DNA from: Fidelibacterota bacterium
GTDB lineage: Bacteria; Marinisomatota; Marinisomatia; Marinisomatales; UBA1611
DNA length: 18,797 bases
Reading direction: 5' to 3'
NCBI GenBank assembly: GCA_002718285.1
Contig: PBAR01000006.1
Location: forward strand, 51,141 to 69,937
Shown piece after piece: positions 7,741 to 15,498 of the stretch; within the stretch, counting starts at the first letter, position 1; every line of letters starts with the position of its first letter. The notes beneath the pieces were generated by a model, which did no database searches, was not told the DNA's origin, and saw only the letters and a list, made by a program, of their open reading frames with translations. The translations under genes and the position numbers were made by a program.

Positions 7741-8631
7741 ATGAAAAAAATATTATTATTATCTGTCCTTTGTTTGTTTGCCAGTTGTGCAAATATTATT
7801 GCATATGAAATTTCCCGACCTATAAAAATTGCGGAAATGCATAGTGAATCAATTAGTGATTTAACTATGTATTACTATACCATGGGAAACAATACAAATC
7901 CACCACTTGTATTCTTACATGGAATTCTAGCATTTACAGAAGTATATAGAAAACTACTTATAGAATTATCAAAAGAGTATTTTATCATAGGTATTGATCT
8001 TCCAGGTCATGGAAGAACTACAATTACAGATAGTTTATACAATAAAGATAATATGGCAAAAGATGTCTGTAATCTTCTAGATTATCTGAATATTAATCAA
8101 TTTTATTTGGCAGGACATAGTATGGGAGGTTTAATAAGTTTATTAATCTGTAAAGAATATCCTGAAAAGGTGATAAGGGCTGTTTCAATAGCTTCTTTAT
8201 ACAATGGGGATGGGATTAATTTTAATAAAGGTAGGTATAATTTTTTAACTGAAGGAGGATTAAAGTATTTAGATCGTGAAAATTTCATTATAGATATCTT
8301 TGATAAAGCTTATAAAGCAATAGATGAAGAAGATAAATTCAATCAAACAAAGAAACAATTGGCATTTTATGGTAAAGATCTATACCCAACCCTTACGGAA
8401 GATGATCTTTCAAGTATAAATATACCTATTTTGGTTGTAGTAGCTGAGAAAGATGAGTTAATTAAACCTGAGCATACAAAAAAAATGTCGAAGTATTTAA
8501 AAAAAGGAATATTATTCTCACTTCCTAATGCAAGCCATAGTACGATTGTTAGATCTAAGAAGAATGTAAAAGTTATCACAGACAGGATTAGTAGGTTTTT
8601 CCACAATGATTCTATTTCATTATTAAATTAG
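7741..8631 (+). CDS. Exported alpha/beta hydrolase
   Basis: 296 residues from the ATG at 7741, which places MKKILLLSVLCLFASC as a lipoprotein-type or secretory signal; an upstream TTG at 7699 would bury this signal behind a charged segment. The fold is an alpha/beta hydrolase: oxyanion-hole HG at 60-61 (PPLVFLHG), IDLPGHG (85-91), nucleophile elbow GHSMGG with S127, the acid D238 in VVVAEKDEL, and the catalytic H266 in PNASHST. All three catalytic residues are present, so it should be an active esterase, lipase or related enzyme. It acts in the periplasm or on the inner face of the outer membrane, given the signal. The substrate is unknown. It ends 14 bases before the next lipoprotein gene, consistent with one operon. 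Confidence 0.88.
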   Translation: MKKILLLSVLCLFASCANIIAYEISRPIKIAEMHSESISDLTMYYYTMGNNTNPPLVFLHGILAFTEVYRKLLIELSKEYFIIGIDLPGHGRTTITDSLYNKDNMAKDVCNLLDYLNINQFYLAGHSMGGLISLLICKEYPEKVIRAVSIASLYNGDGINFNKGRYNFLTEGGLKYLDRENFIIDIFDKAYKAIDEEDKFNQTKKQLAFYGKDLYPTLTEDDLSSINIPILVVVAEKDELIKPEHTKKMSKYLKKGILFSLPNASHSTIVRSKKNVKVITDRISRFFHNDSISLLN

Positions 8632-8651
8632 AAAGATATTTTCTAATGAAA
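8628..8651 (+). repeat. 24-base palindromic element, copy 2, overlapping a start codon
   Basis: TTAGAAA (8628-8634) and TTTCTAA (8640-8646) are perfect seven-base inverted arms around a five-base centre, followed by TGAAA. The element covers the stop codon of the hydrolase gene (TAG at 8629-8631) and the ATG of the DUF4920 gene (8646-8648). It matches 6772-6795 at 22 of 24 bases. A hairpin here would hide the start codon of the downstream gene, so translational control is conceivable; a protein operator is the other reading. Confidence 0.45.
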
Positions 8652-9149
8652 AAAAATAATATTATTTTTATTTTAATAATCATTCAATTAGGATGCTCAA
8701 ATTCAAAATCTGAAGAAAAACTTTTATATAAAAAAAATCCAATTGGAATATATGGTGAAGTTCTATCAAAAGGGCCTGTTTATAGTGTAGACGATATTTT
8801 AGCGTCAGCGGAAAGCAGTATAGGTAATACTTTATTAGTGAGCGGCGTTATTGCCGAGGTTTGTCCAATGAGGGGTTGCTGGATTCAGTTAAAGGATTAT
8901 ATATCTGATTCAAAAATAAGAATAAAAGTAACAGATGGTGAGATTGTTTTTCCATTATCATCCATTGGGAAAAAAATAATTGCAGAAGGGGAATTTAGAA
9001 AATTAGAATTATCAACAAAGCAGGCGAAGTTGTGGAAATTTCATTTAGCACAAGAAAGAGGTTTAGATATTGACACTTCAACAATAACTTTAAATGAAAA
9101 TGATTATTATGAATATCGTCTTTATAGTAAGGCTGCAAAAATATTTTAA
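8646..9149 (+). CDS. DUF4920 lipoprotein
   Basis: 167 residues. A short hydrophobic signal ends in QLGC (cysteine 17), so it is probably a lipoprotein. The diagnostic part is VIAEVCPMRGCWIQL (68-82): the CPMxGCW motif, with cysteines 73 and 78, is the signature of DUF4920 proteins of the FCB group. It sits in a small OB-like beta domain (LLVSGVIAEVC, KIRIKVTDGEIVFP, KKIIAEGEF). The paired cysteines could bind a metal or be redox active; the function is not established. It is the last gene of the 6814-9149 run and converges with the minus-strand gene ending at 9167, with only 17 bases between them and no obvious terminator there. Confidence 0.82.
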   Translation: MKKNNIIFILIIIQLGCSNSKSEEKLLYKKNPIGIYGEVLSKGPVYSVDDILASAESSIGNTLLVSGVIAEVCPMRGCWIQLKDYISDSKIRIKVTDGEIVFPLSSIGKKIIAEGEFRKLELSTKQAKLWKFHLAQERGLDIDTSTITLNENDYYEYRLYSKAAKIF

Positions 9150-9166
9150 TAAAAATGTAGAATCAG

Positions 9167-10639
9167 TTACCTTGCAAATGATAGACGCATTAAAACAGGA
9201 CCACCCCCATAGCCTCCCTCGATAAATGCGTAACCGCCAACGATAATATCGCCATTCTGTAGTTCAATTATTGACATATTTGCATGTCCAATACTTTGTG
9301 AGAATAGGATTTCTCCCTGATCGTTAACCCAGGTAAAGATTTTTCTTTCATCAACAAGATAATATCCACCCTTTGAAGTAGGGGTTATGGCATAATATCC
9401 GCTCACAGATTGTTCAACAATATTACAATCTTTCCAGACATTGTTTCCATTCAAAGGATTTCTTTCCATCATAAAATAGCTTCTCCAGCTATTACAGTAT
9501 CCTGCTCCAATATAACCTCCATTGGGAGATTCACATATGGCGTAAACTTCTGTGCTTCCAGTGGATCCGACACTTTTTTTCCATATCTGATCTCCATCGG
9601 TATTAGTTTTTATCATTAGTGCCTTATAGTCACCATGCTGAGTTCCTGTGTAACCACCAAGTAGTAGATTTCCATCTGATGTCTTAATAATTTTGTTAAT
9701 CTCATTTGCCACTGAGCTAGTAAATCCTTTTGCCCATAATAATTCTCCTGAACTACTATATTTTCTTAGCATTGCTTTTGAATTATTTCCATTATCATTC
9801 CATGTTCCCGTAACGTAAAATTCGCCAGCGGAATTCTGAACAAAATCCCTTGCCCAATCATTATTATTGTTTCCAGAGCCATCTGATTGTTCCCATATTG
9901 TATTACCATCCTGATCGGTTCGTATCATGTAGAGATCAGGAAGACATGAGATACTAGAATCACACTCATAATATCCAACAGCAAAAAATCCATTGTCTGA
10001 TGTTTCTCCTGCACTATATAAAGCTGTTGAATTATCATAGGTCTTAGACCATTCTAGTTCACCATTTTGATCTGTTTTTAATAATAAACCTTTAAAATTG
10101 GAAGCACCGGCAATAATGATGCCTCCGTCAGAAACTTGACGAACAGACCAACTTTCGTCTCCAACATCGTATGTTTTTACCCAAAGAGTATTTAATTGAC
10201 TAGTTCCATATTGACAAGTACTATCGTCATAGGTTGCTCTATCATTATAGTTGATAGCAGATGGGTCAGTGCATCCACAAATAGTGCTTCCTCCCCAAAT
10301 ACCAAGGCAATCCTGTATACAGTTATTAGAAGGGTCGTTATCACATATACCACAGCTATCTAGCTGAGCACTACCTCCAGGCAATCCTGTACAATCTTCA
10401 CCACAATCATTAGTGGGGTCATTATCACAGATTCCGCAATCATCCAGAAAAGCATCACCCCCCCAAACCCCTTTACAATCTGGCACACAATCATTTCCTG
10501 GATTATTATCACATACTCCGCAACTATCAATTTTTGCACTTCCGTCTTGGATACCAGCACAGTCTTCATCACCAATTTTTGGATCACATGTCCAAAATAG
10601 GAAACAAGAAACTGGTAAAAGATATTTTTCAATTTTCAT
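9167..10639 (-). CDS. Lipoprotein with tandem Cys repeats and a beta-propeller-like domain
   Basis: 490 residues. An N-terminal signal ends in LFWTC (cysteine 18), a likely lipoprotein site. Residues 26-109 are three consecutive 28-residue repeats of the form DCxGxxGGxAxxDxCGxCDxxPxNDC, with a fourth partial copy from 110. It passes into a GCTDPSAINYNDRATYDDSTC module (122-142). Both modules are typical of Marinimicrobia-type surface proteins. From about 150 the chain has repeated blade-like units (SDGGIIIAGAS, KTDQNGELEWSKTYD, TSDNGFFAVGYY, TSDGNLLLGGYTG, QNGDIIVGGYAF), which suggests a beta-propeller of about seven blades. There is no T9SS sorting domain at the C-terminus, so lipid anchoring is the probable means of surface retention. 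The promoter must lie in the AT-rich divergent gap 10640-10794. Confidence 0.85.
   Translation of the reverse strand: MKIEKYLLPVSCFLFWTCDPKIGDEDCAGIQDGSAKIDSCGVCDNNPGNDCVPDCKGVWGGDAFLDDCGICDNDPTNDCGEDCTGLPGGSAQLDSCGICDNDPSNNCIQDCLGIWGGSTICGCTDPSAINYNDRATYDDSTCQYGTSQLNTLWVKTYDVGDESWSVRQVSDGGIIIAGASNFKGLLLKTDQNGELEWSKTYDNSTALYSAGETSDNGFFAVGYYECDSSISCLPDLYMIRTDQDGNTIWEQSDGSGNNNNDWARDFVQNSAGEFYVTGTWNDNGNNSKAMLRKYSSSGELLWAKGFTSSVANEINKIIKTSDGNLLLGGYTGTQHGDYKALMIKTNTDGDQIWKKSVGSTGSTEVYAICESPNGGYIGAGYCNSWRSYFMMERNPLNGNNVWKDCNIVEQSVSGYYAITPTSKGGYYLVDERKIFTWVNDQGEILFSQSIGHANMSIIELQNGDIIVGGYAFIEGGYGGGPVLMRLSFAR
10313..10564 (-). repeat. Three 84-bp tandem repeats encoding a 28-residue Cys motif
   Basis: The protein repeat begins at residues 26, 54 and 82 of the minus-strand lipoprotein, with a partial fourth copy at 110, giving an exact period of 28 residues. 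Each unit has four cysteines: DC at the start, CGxC in the middle and NDC or NNC at the end. The nucleotide copies have diverged in third positions, so this is an old repeat kept by selection on the protein, not a recent expansion. The acidic and Cys spacing suggests disulphide-linked, calcium-binding loops (inference). Confidence 0.85.
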
Positions 10640-10794
10640 TAATATATTTATAGAATATTTGCTAATAATTAAAACAGAGAAAATTTTAATCGATTAAATA
10701 TAAGATAATCAAAATAATTAATTAATAATATTATTCAATTTGTAATTAATATCACGCCTTTATTTTTACTAACTATCTAAAAAAAGGAAACGAA

Positions 10795-10971
10795 ATGTCC
10801 AAGACAAGTAAACTGTTTGATCAAATTAAAAGTCAGTTTAATACATTTGAAACAGAGCATGAGAAGAATATGAATGGAAATAAAGCTGCTGGATCACGTG
10901 CCCGCAAGGCTATTGGGGAAGTGAAGAAATTAGTAACTGATTACCGAAAAGCATCAGTTGCTGGTGATTAA
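10795..10971 (+). CDS. Hc1-type histone H1-like DNA-associated protein (58 aa)
   Basis: 58 residues from the ATG at 10795, preceded by AAGGA (10784-10788) at ideal spacing. The N-terminal helix (SKLFDQIKSQFNTFETEHEK) is followed by NKAAGSRARKAIGEVKKLV (29-47). This NKAAGxRxRKxxxxxKKL pattern is the core of the Hc1/histone H1-like family (PF07432) found in Bacteroidota and chlamydiae. It lacks the long lysine- and alanine-rich tail of chlamydial Hc1, as is usual for the short FCB forms. The probable role is nucleoid compaction or modulation of DNA structure. The gene is a single unit between the divergent promoter region and the terminator at 10988-11016. It has one of the best ribosome binding sites in the window, in keeping with an abundant protein. 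Confidence 0.85.
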   Translation: MSKTSKLFDQIKSQFNTFETEHEKNMNGNKAAGSRARKAIGEVKKLVTDYRKASVAGD

Positions 10972-10987
10972 TTACAAACTAATAAAT

Positions 10988-11016
10988 AAAAAGCCCCGTT
11001 TTTAGCGGGGTTTTTT
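10988..11016 (+). terminator. Rho-independent terminator after the Hc1-like gene
   Basis: Stem CCCCG (10994-10998) pairs with CGGGG (11006-11010) around a seven-base loop. It is extended by a G-T pair and by A-T pairs from the flanking A and T runs, and six Ts follow (11011-11016). It lies 22 bases after the Hc1-like stop and ends 12 bases before the typA start codon, so it is also part of any longer typA leader. Confidence 0.9.
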
Positions 11017-11028
11017 ATTATTATTAAA

Positions 11029-12873
11029 ATGAGAAAAAAATCAATACGTAATATTGCTATAATTGCCCACGTTGACCATGGGAAGACTACTTTAGTAGAT
11101 GGTCTTCTAAAACAAAGCGGGACCTTTCAAGCTCATCAAAAAATTGAAGATAGGATAATGGATTCTATGGATCTTGAAAAAGAACGCGGAATAACAATTA
11201 CAGCAAAAAATACTGCTGTATATTATGAAAAAATAAAAATTAATATTCTTGATACACCTGGGCATGCTGATTTTGGTGGTGAAGTAGAGAGAAGCTTAAA
11301 CCTAGTTGATGGAGCGCTACTTTTAGTAGATGCCAGTGAAGGTCCCTTGCCGCAAACAAGATTTGTATTAAAAAAGGCATTAGAGAAGAAAATCCCGATT
11401 ATAGTAATTATCAATAAAATAGATAGGTCAGATGCTAGAATTAAAGAAGTAGTAAATGATGTTTATGATCTTTTCATTGACCTAGATGCATCTGAAGATC
11501 AAATAGAATTTCCAATTATTTATTCAAATGCAAAAGAAGGTTTTGCGAAAAATGATCTAAATGAATCAGGAATAGATCTAACACCTTTATTTGATTCAAT
11601 TATTAAGAATATTAAAGGTCCAATAGCAAATGATAGTGAATCACCACAGTTTTTAATAACAAGTCTTGACTATGATCCATATGTAGGTCAAATAGCTGTT
11701 GGGAGACTAAATAATGGCAAACTAAATATGAATACTAACTATTCACTATGCACTATAGATAAAACAATATTGAATCAGAAATTTTCAGCGCTTTATACTT
11801 TCCATGGATTAAAAAAGGTTCAAGTTGATCAAGTAGATGCAGGAGATATAATTGCATTGGCAGGGATTGAAAATGTTTCGATTGGTGATACTATTTCAGA
11901 TAATCAATCTCCAGATCCACTACCACGGATTCAGGTGGACGAGCCTACAGTTTCTATGCTTTTTTATGTTAATAATAGTCCATTTGCAGGAAAAGAAGGG
12001 AAATACCTAACAACGAGAAACTTATCTGAGAGGCTTAATAAAGAAATTTTAACTAATGTTTCTCTTCAGGTAATTCCAACAGATAGACCAGATATCTTTG
12101 AGATAAGAGGTCGAGGTGAATTGCAGATGGCTATTTTAATAGAATCAATGCGAAGAGAAGGCTATGAGTTTATGGTTTCAAAGCCTCAGGTAATTACAAA
12201 AGAAGATAGTGGGGAAATTCTAGAACCTATTGAAAAGATTTACTTAGATATACCAGAAGATATGATCGGTATAATCACAGAAAATTTAAGTATAAGAAAG
12301 GGTAAAATGACCAATCTTCAAAACCATGGTACAGGAAGAGTCAATCTGGAATTTTCCATACCATCCCGTGGCCTTATAGGGTTTAGATCTCAATTTATGA
12401 ATGATACAAAAGGTGCAGGTATTATGAATAAATTATTTGATGGTTATGCGCCATGGTTCGGTTACATTCCTCAGAGAAAATCAGGTGCTCTGGTTTCAGA
12501 TCGAAATGGTAAGGTTACAGCGTATGCAAGCCTTGGGATGGCTGATAGAGGGGAACTATTTGTAAACGTAGGTACGGATGTTTATGATGGAATGATAATT
12601 GGCGAGAGAAACAGGGAAGGGGATTTGAATATTAATATTACAAGGGAAAAAAAGTTAACAAATATGCGGGCTTCAGGTTCGGATAATACAGTAAACCTTA
12701 GGCCTTCACGGAAATTATCCATCGATCAGTACTTGGAATTTATTGCTGAAGATGAACTTGTAGAAGTAACACCTTCTAGTATACGTTTGCGTAAAATGGA
12801 ACTTGATCCAACAAAAAGGGCTTCGCAAAAAAGAAAAGAAAAATATTCTATTCAAAAGGAATCTAATTATTAA
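11029..12873 (+). CDS. typA: Ribosome-associated GTPase TypA/BipA
   Basis: 614 residues, the normal length for TypA/BipA, a translational GTPase that binds 70S ribosomes and helps large-subunit assembly and growth under stress or cold. GTPase motifs are all present: G1 AHVDHGKTT (13-21), switch I with RGITI (53-57), G3 DTPGH (75-79), G4 NKID (129-132) and the G5-region SNAKE (166-170). The C-terminal half holds the TypA-specific region GLIGFRSQFMNDTKGAG followed by FDGYAPW, and a basic tail rich in Lys and Arg. No Shine-Dalgarno sequence precedes the ATG. The start is only 12 bases beyond the T run of the upstream terminator, so typA depends on read-through, a promoter inside the upstream gene, or a nearly leaderless transcript. 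It converges with the DUF6122 gene. Confidence 0.97.
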   Translation: MRKKSIRNIAIIAHVDHGKTTLVDGLLKQSGTFQAHQKIEDRIMDSMDLEKERGITITAKNTAVYYEKIKINILDTPGHADFGGEVERSLNLVDGALLLVDASEGPLPQTRFVLKKALEKKIPIIVIINKIDRSDARIKEVVNDVYDLFIDLDASEDQIEFPIIYSNAKEGFAKNDLNESGIDLTPLFDSIIKNIKGPIANDSESPQFLITSLDYDPYVGQIAVGRLNNGKLNMNTNYSLCTIDKTILNQKFSALYTFHGLKKVQVDQVDAGDIIALAGIENVSIGDTISDNQSPDPLPRIQVDEPTVSMLFYVNNSPFAGKEGKYLTTRNLSERLNKEILTNVSLQVIPTDRPDIFEIRGRGELQMAILIESMRREGYEFMVSKPQVITKEDSGEILEPIEKIYLDIPEDMIGIITENLSIRKGKMTNLQNHGTGRVNLEFSIPSRGLIGFRSQFMNDTKGAGIMNKLFDGYAPWFGYIPQRKSGALVSDRNGKVTAYASLGMADRGELFVNVGTDVYDGMIIGERNREGDLNINITREKKLTNMRASGSDNTVNLRPSRKLSIDQYLEFIAEDELVEVTPSSIRLRKMELDPTKRASQKRKEKYSIQKESNY

Positions 12874-12901
12874 TTTTTTATATATAATTAATCAATTTCG
12901 A

Positions 12902-12918
12902 TTTATCCCTAGGATAAA
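12902..12918. terminator. Weak hairpin between convergent genes
   Basis: TTTATCC (12902-12908) and GGATAAA (12912-12918) are perfect inverted arms with a three-base loop, in the 60-base gap between typA and the minus-strand DUF6122 gene. A T-rich stretch lies a few bases beyond on the plus side, and an AT-rich one on the minus side. The stem is mostly A-T, so it would be a weak terminator at best, perhaps acting for both strands. Confidence 0.3.
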
Positions 12919-12933
12919 ACAAATTTTTAATAT

Positions 12934-13299
<366 letters not shown>

Positions 13300-13402
13300 T
13301 CAATTTTAATGGTACAATTATTTCCTAAGCAAAAATACTTAATAAATTTTAAATTTTATTATAATTATTAGGATAATATAATGAATTTAATTTCTGTAAA
13401 AA

Positions 13403-13657
13403 ATGGGTGGTCTTTGTATGATACTAGGGGGAGTATTAGCATTTATTCCTTTCCTGCTTGGGATTATGGCAGGAAGAACACCTGATAAAGGTATCTATAT
13501 TTATAATTATTTTCCACAAAACATTATTATAGATGGAAAAGAAAGCTTGGCATACTATCTTTTATCCGTCATTGCTTTGGCTCTAAGCTCATTTGGTTTA
13601 TACACCTGGAATAAAATGATGCAAGAATTAGTTGGCAGAAAAATGATAGACTCATAA
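13403..13657 (+). CDS. Small two-helix membrane protein (up to 84 aa)
   Basis: Two hydrophobic segments (about residues 6-22, MILGGVLAFIPFLLGIMAG, and 49-66, YYLLSVIALALSSFGLY) flank a loop with FPQNIIIDGKESL. I do not recognise a family. ATG 13403 is the furthest start in this frame; ATG 13418, preceded by GGTGG, is an equally good choice and removes five residues. A better Shine-Dalgarno sequence (AGGA near 13370) serves an ATG at 13381 in another frame, which overlaps this gene start and could be joined to it by one base change in the six-A run at 13398-13403. The gene is followed 19 bases later by a strong terminator and so forms a single-gene unit. Confidence 0.65.
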   Translation: MGGLCMILGGVLAFIPFLLGIMAGRTPDKGIYIYNYFPQNIIIDGKESLAYYLLSVIALALSSFGLYTWNKMMQELVGRKMIDS

Positions 13658-13676
13658 ATCAAAATTATCAATCATT

Positions 13677-13702
13677 AAAACCCCGGCCGTCCGGGGTTTT
13701 TT
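13677..13702 (+). terminator. Strong Rho-independent terminator
   Basis: AAAACCCCGG (13677-13686) pairs perfectly with CCGGGGTTTT (13691-13700) around the four-base loop CCGT, and the T run continues to 13702. The flanking A and T runs would let it work on both strands. It lies 19 bases after the small membrane protein gene and ends 29 bases before the next start codon. It is one of the most GC-rich stretches of the window. Confidence 0.95.
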
Positions 13703-13731
13703 ATTAGAATAAAAAAATTACTTAAATAAAT

Positions 13732-14484
13732 ATGATTAGCAATAATAATGAGAATCCGTTAGTTAGCCTTTTTTTTAATATTCTAGTACCTGTTATTATA
13801 TTAAAAAATGGGGATTCATGGATTGGTAAAATTTTAAATCATTTTAATGAGAACGATTGGATATATGGATCTATTAAAAATGTTAATGTTACTTCATTTA
13901 TATTTCTTATTGCGCTGGTATTCCCTGTAACATACTTCATATATGATTTTATAAAACGAAAAAATATTAATCTAATATCAATTTTAGGTTTTGTTAATAT
14001 TATTCTAACTGGAGGAATTGGAGTTTTTGGTGGTAAATATGGTTTGTCAAAAAATTGGTTCATTCTCAAGGAAGGTATGATGCCAACTCTAATTGGTTTA
14101 GTTTTAATTATATTTAGAAAATATAAGCAGCAAAGTTTTAATAGCTTTTTACTTAATGATATTATTTTTGATAATGATAAAATTAAAAATTTCATTAGCA
14201 AAGAAAATAAAACACGATATGATGAGATTGTAAAAATGGCAGGTCACCATCTTATCGCCGGATTTTTTATCAGTTCCATAATCCAATTTATATTAGCATC
14301 ATTAATTGTTGTCTCAAATCCTGGTGAACCGTCTTTTAATCAGGAAGTTTCTACGATGACATGGGTAAGCTATATTGCTGTTTTAGTACCAACTATGTTA
14401 ATTGTTGGCAGAGGTTATTTTCTATTGATATCAGGGATAGAAAAAATAAGCGGTTTAAATAAGGAAGATTTTCTTAAATCCTAA
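13732..14484 (+). CDS. VC0807-family multi-pass membrane protein
   Basis: 250 residues with about six membrane segments. The N-terminal pattern NPLVSLFFNILVPVIIL (8-24), then FPVTYFIYDFIKRKNINLISILG and VNIILTGGIGVFGG, matches the VC0807 family of integral membrane proteins, which has no settled function. The segment KNWFILKEGMMPTLIGLVLI follows the same family plan. Length is close to the family norm. No Shine-Dalgarno sequence precedes the ATG at 13732, which begins 29 bases after a strong terminator, so its transcript is likely to have a very short leader or to depend on read-through. After the stop, an eight-base inverted pair (ATATGATT at 14496-14503, AATCATAT at 14517-14524) precedes the kinase gene. 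Confidence 0.72.
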   Translation: MISNNNENPLVSLFFNILVPVIILKNGDSWIGKILNHFNENDWIYGSIKNVNVTSFIFLIALVFPVTYFIYDFIKRKNINLISILGFVNIILTGGIGVFGGKYGLSKNWFILKEGMMPTLIGLVLIIFRKYKQQSFNSFLLNDIIFDNDKIKNFISKENKTRYDEIVKMAGHHLIAGFFISSIIQFILASLIVVSNPGEPSFNQEVSTMTWVSYIAVLVPTMLIVGRGYFLLISGIEKISGLNKEDFLKS

Positions 14485-14555
14485 AACATTGATTAATATG
14501 ATTTGAGTATGGATTTAATCATATGTTTTCAACTATAGAAGGTTTGTGATAAATA

Positions 14556-15470
14556 ATGAAAAAATTTGATTTCATAAAAAGTGATCAAAAAAATAAATGT
14601 TTTGAGACTACTTCTAAACTAGCGCATTCAATTGGGGTAGAGAATATCAGTAAACAATATTTTTATGAAATATTATTATCTCTAGCATCTAAAATACGAA
14701 ATGCTAAAGGTAATAATAATAAGTCAGTGATTATTGGGCTTTCTGGAGGACAGGGTACTGGAAAATCGACGATTTCCACACTTATTGATCATATACTTAA
14801 CCATTATCTAGATATTAAGGTAATGACATTATCTATCGATAATTTCTATTTTTCCAAAGAAATTAGAATGGAAATGGCTCATGAGATACATCCGCTTTGT
14901 AGGACTAGAGGTGTTCCTGGAACGCATGATACTTGCCTATTAAAAGAAAAAATTGATTCATTATCTAATGCAGATTCAAATACTAAAACCATAATACCTG
15001 TATTTTCAAAAATATTTGACAATTATGAACCAAAAGAAAATTGGAATATTTTTTTTGGTAGGCCAGATATTATCTTGCTTGAAGGTTGGTGTATTGGTGC
15101 AAAAGCAATTGAAGACAATGAATGGTACCCGCCAATAAACAGTTTAGAAAAAAAATTTGATCCAAAATCTGAATGGGCGAAGTGGAGTAATACAGCTTTA
15201 AAAAATGAATATCAGGATATTTTTGAAACCATTGATATGCTAATTATGATAAAAGAAAGTTCTATAGAAAATATTTATCAAAATAGATGGAAGCAGGAAA
15301 AAACCTTAAAAAAATTAAATAAATCTACAAAAATAATGTCTAAATCAAGTGTAAATGAATTTGTTATGCATTTTGAAAGATTAACTTTACATATGCTCAA
15401 TACTATGCCTGATTATGCAGATGTGGTAATCAAGAAGGATTTAAACTATAATTATTATATTAATTGGTAA
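14556..15470 (+). CDS. D-glycerate 3-kinase-like P-loop kinase (GLYK family)
   Basis: 304 residues. The P-loop is GLSGGQGTGKST (61-72). It is followed by SIDNFYFS (93-100), the substrate-side Asp motif, then TRGVPGTHD (117-125), and IILLEGWCIGA (172-182) with the Walker-B-like acid. This combination belongs to the plant-type D-glycerate 3-kinase and yeast Tda10 branch of the phosphoribulokinase/uridine kinase superfamily, here as a bacterial homologue. The probable reaction is ATP-dependent phosphorylation of glycerate or a similar small hydroxy acid, feeding 3-phosphoglycerate to glycolysis or serine synthesis; the substrate is inferred from the family. The N-terminal 55 residues are helical. 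It lies 28 bases before the NTF2-cupin lipoprotein gene and could share its transcript, with no evident functional link. Confidence 0.82.
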   Translation: MKKFDFIKSDQKNKCFETTSKLAHSIGVENISKQYFYEILLSLASKIRNAKGNNNKSVIIGLSGGQGTGKSTISTLIDHILNHYLDIKVMTLSIDNFYFSKEIRMEMAHEIHPLCRTRGVPGTHDTCLLKEKIDSLSNADSNTKTIIPVFSKIFDNYEPKENWNIFFGRPDIILLEGWCIGAKAIEDNEWYPPINSLEKKFDPKSEWAKWSNTALKNEYQDIFETIDMLIMIKESSIENIYQNRWKQEKTLKKLNKSTKIMSKSSVNEFVMHFERLTLHMLNTMPDYADVVIKKDLNYNYYINW

Positions 15471-15488
15471 GAAAATTTTATTAAAGCT

Positions 15489-15493
15489 GGAGG
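15489..15493 (+). promoter_or_regulatory. Ribosome binding site fixing a GTG start
   Basis: GGAGG at 15489-15493 is a full consensus Shine-Dalgarno core five bases before GTG 15499. It decides the start of the following lipoprotein gene, whose next in-frame Met is far downstream and would remove the signal peptide. Most genes in this window have weak or no such sites. Confidence 0.85.
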
Positions 15494-15498
15494 TTAAA

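Noticed and set aside
10360..10697. Alternative frames on both strands across the Cys-repeat region
   Set aside because: The repeat pattern and lipobox are coherent only in the 9167-10639 minus-strand frame; the others are shadows of the repetitive DNA.
10640..10794. Promoters in the divergent gap between the Cys-repeat lipoprotein and the Hc1-like gene
   Set aside because: Promoters must exist here, but candidate boxes (for example TTGTAA at 10740 with TATTTT at 10761, spacing 15) are too poor in such AT-rich DNA to place with confidence.
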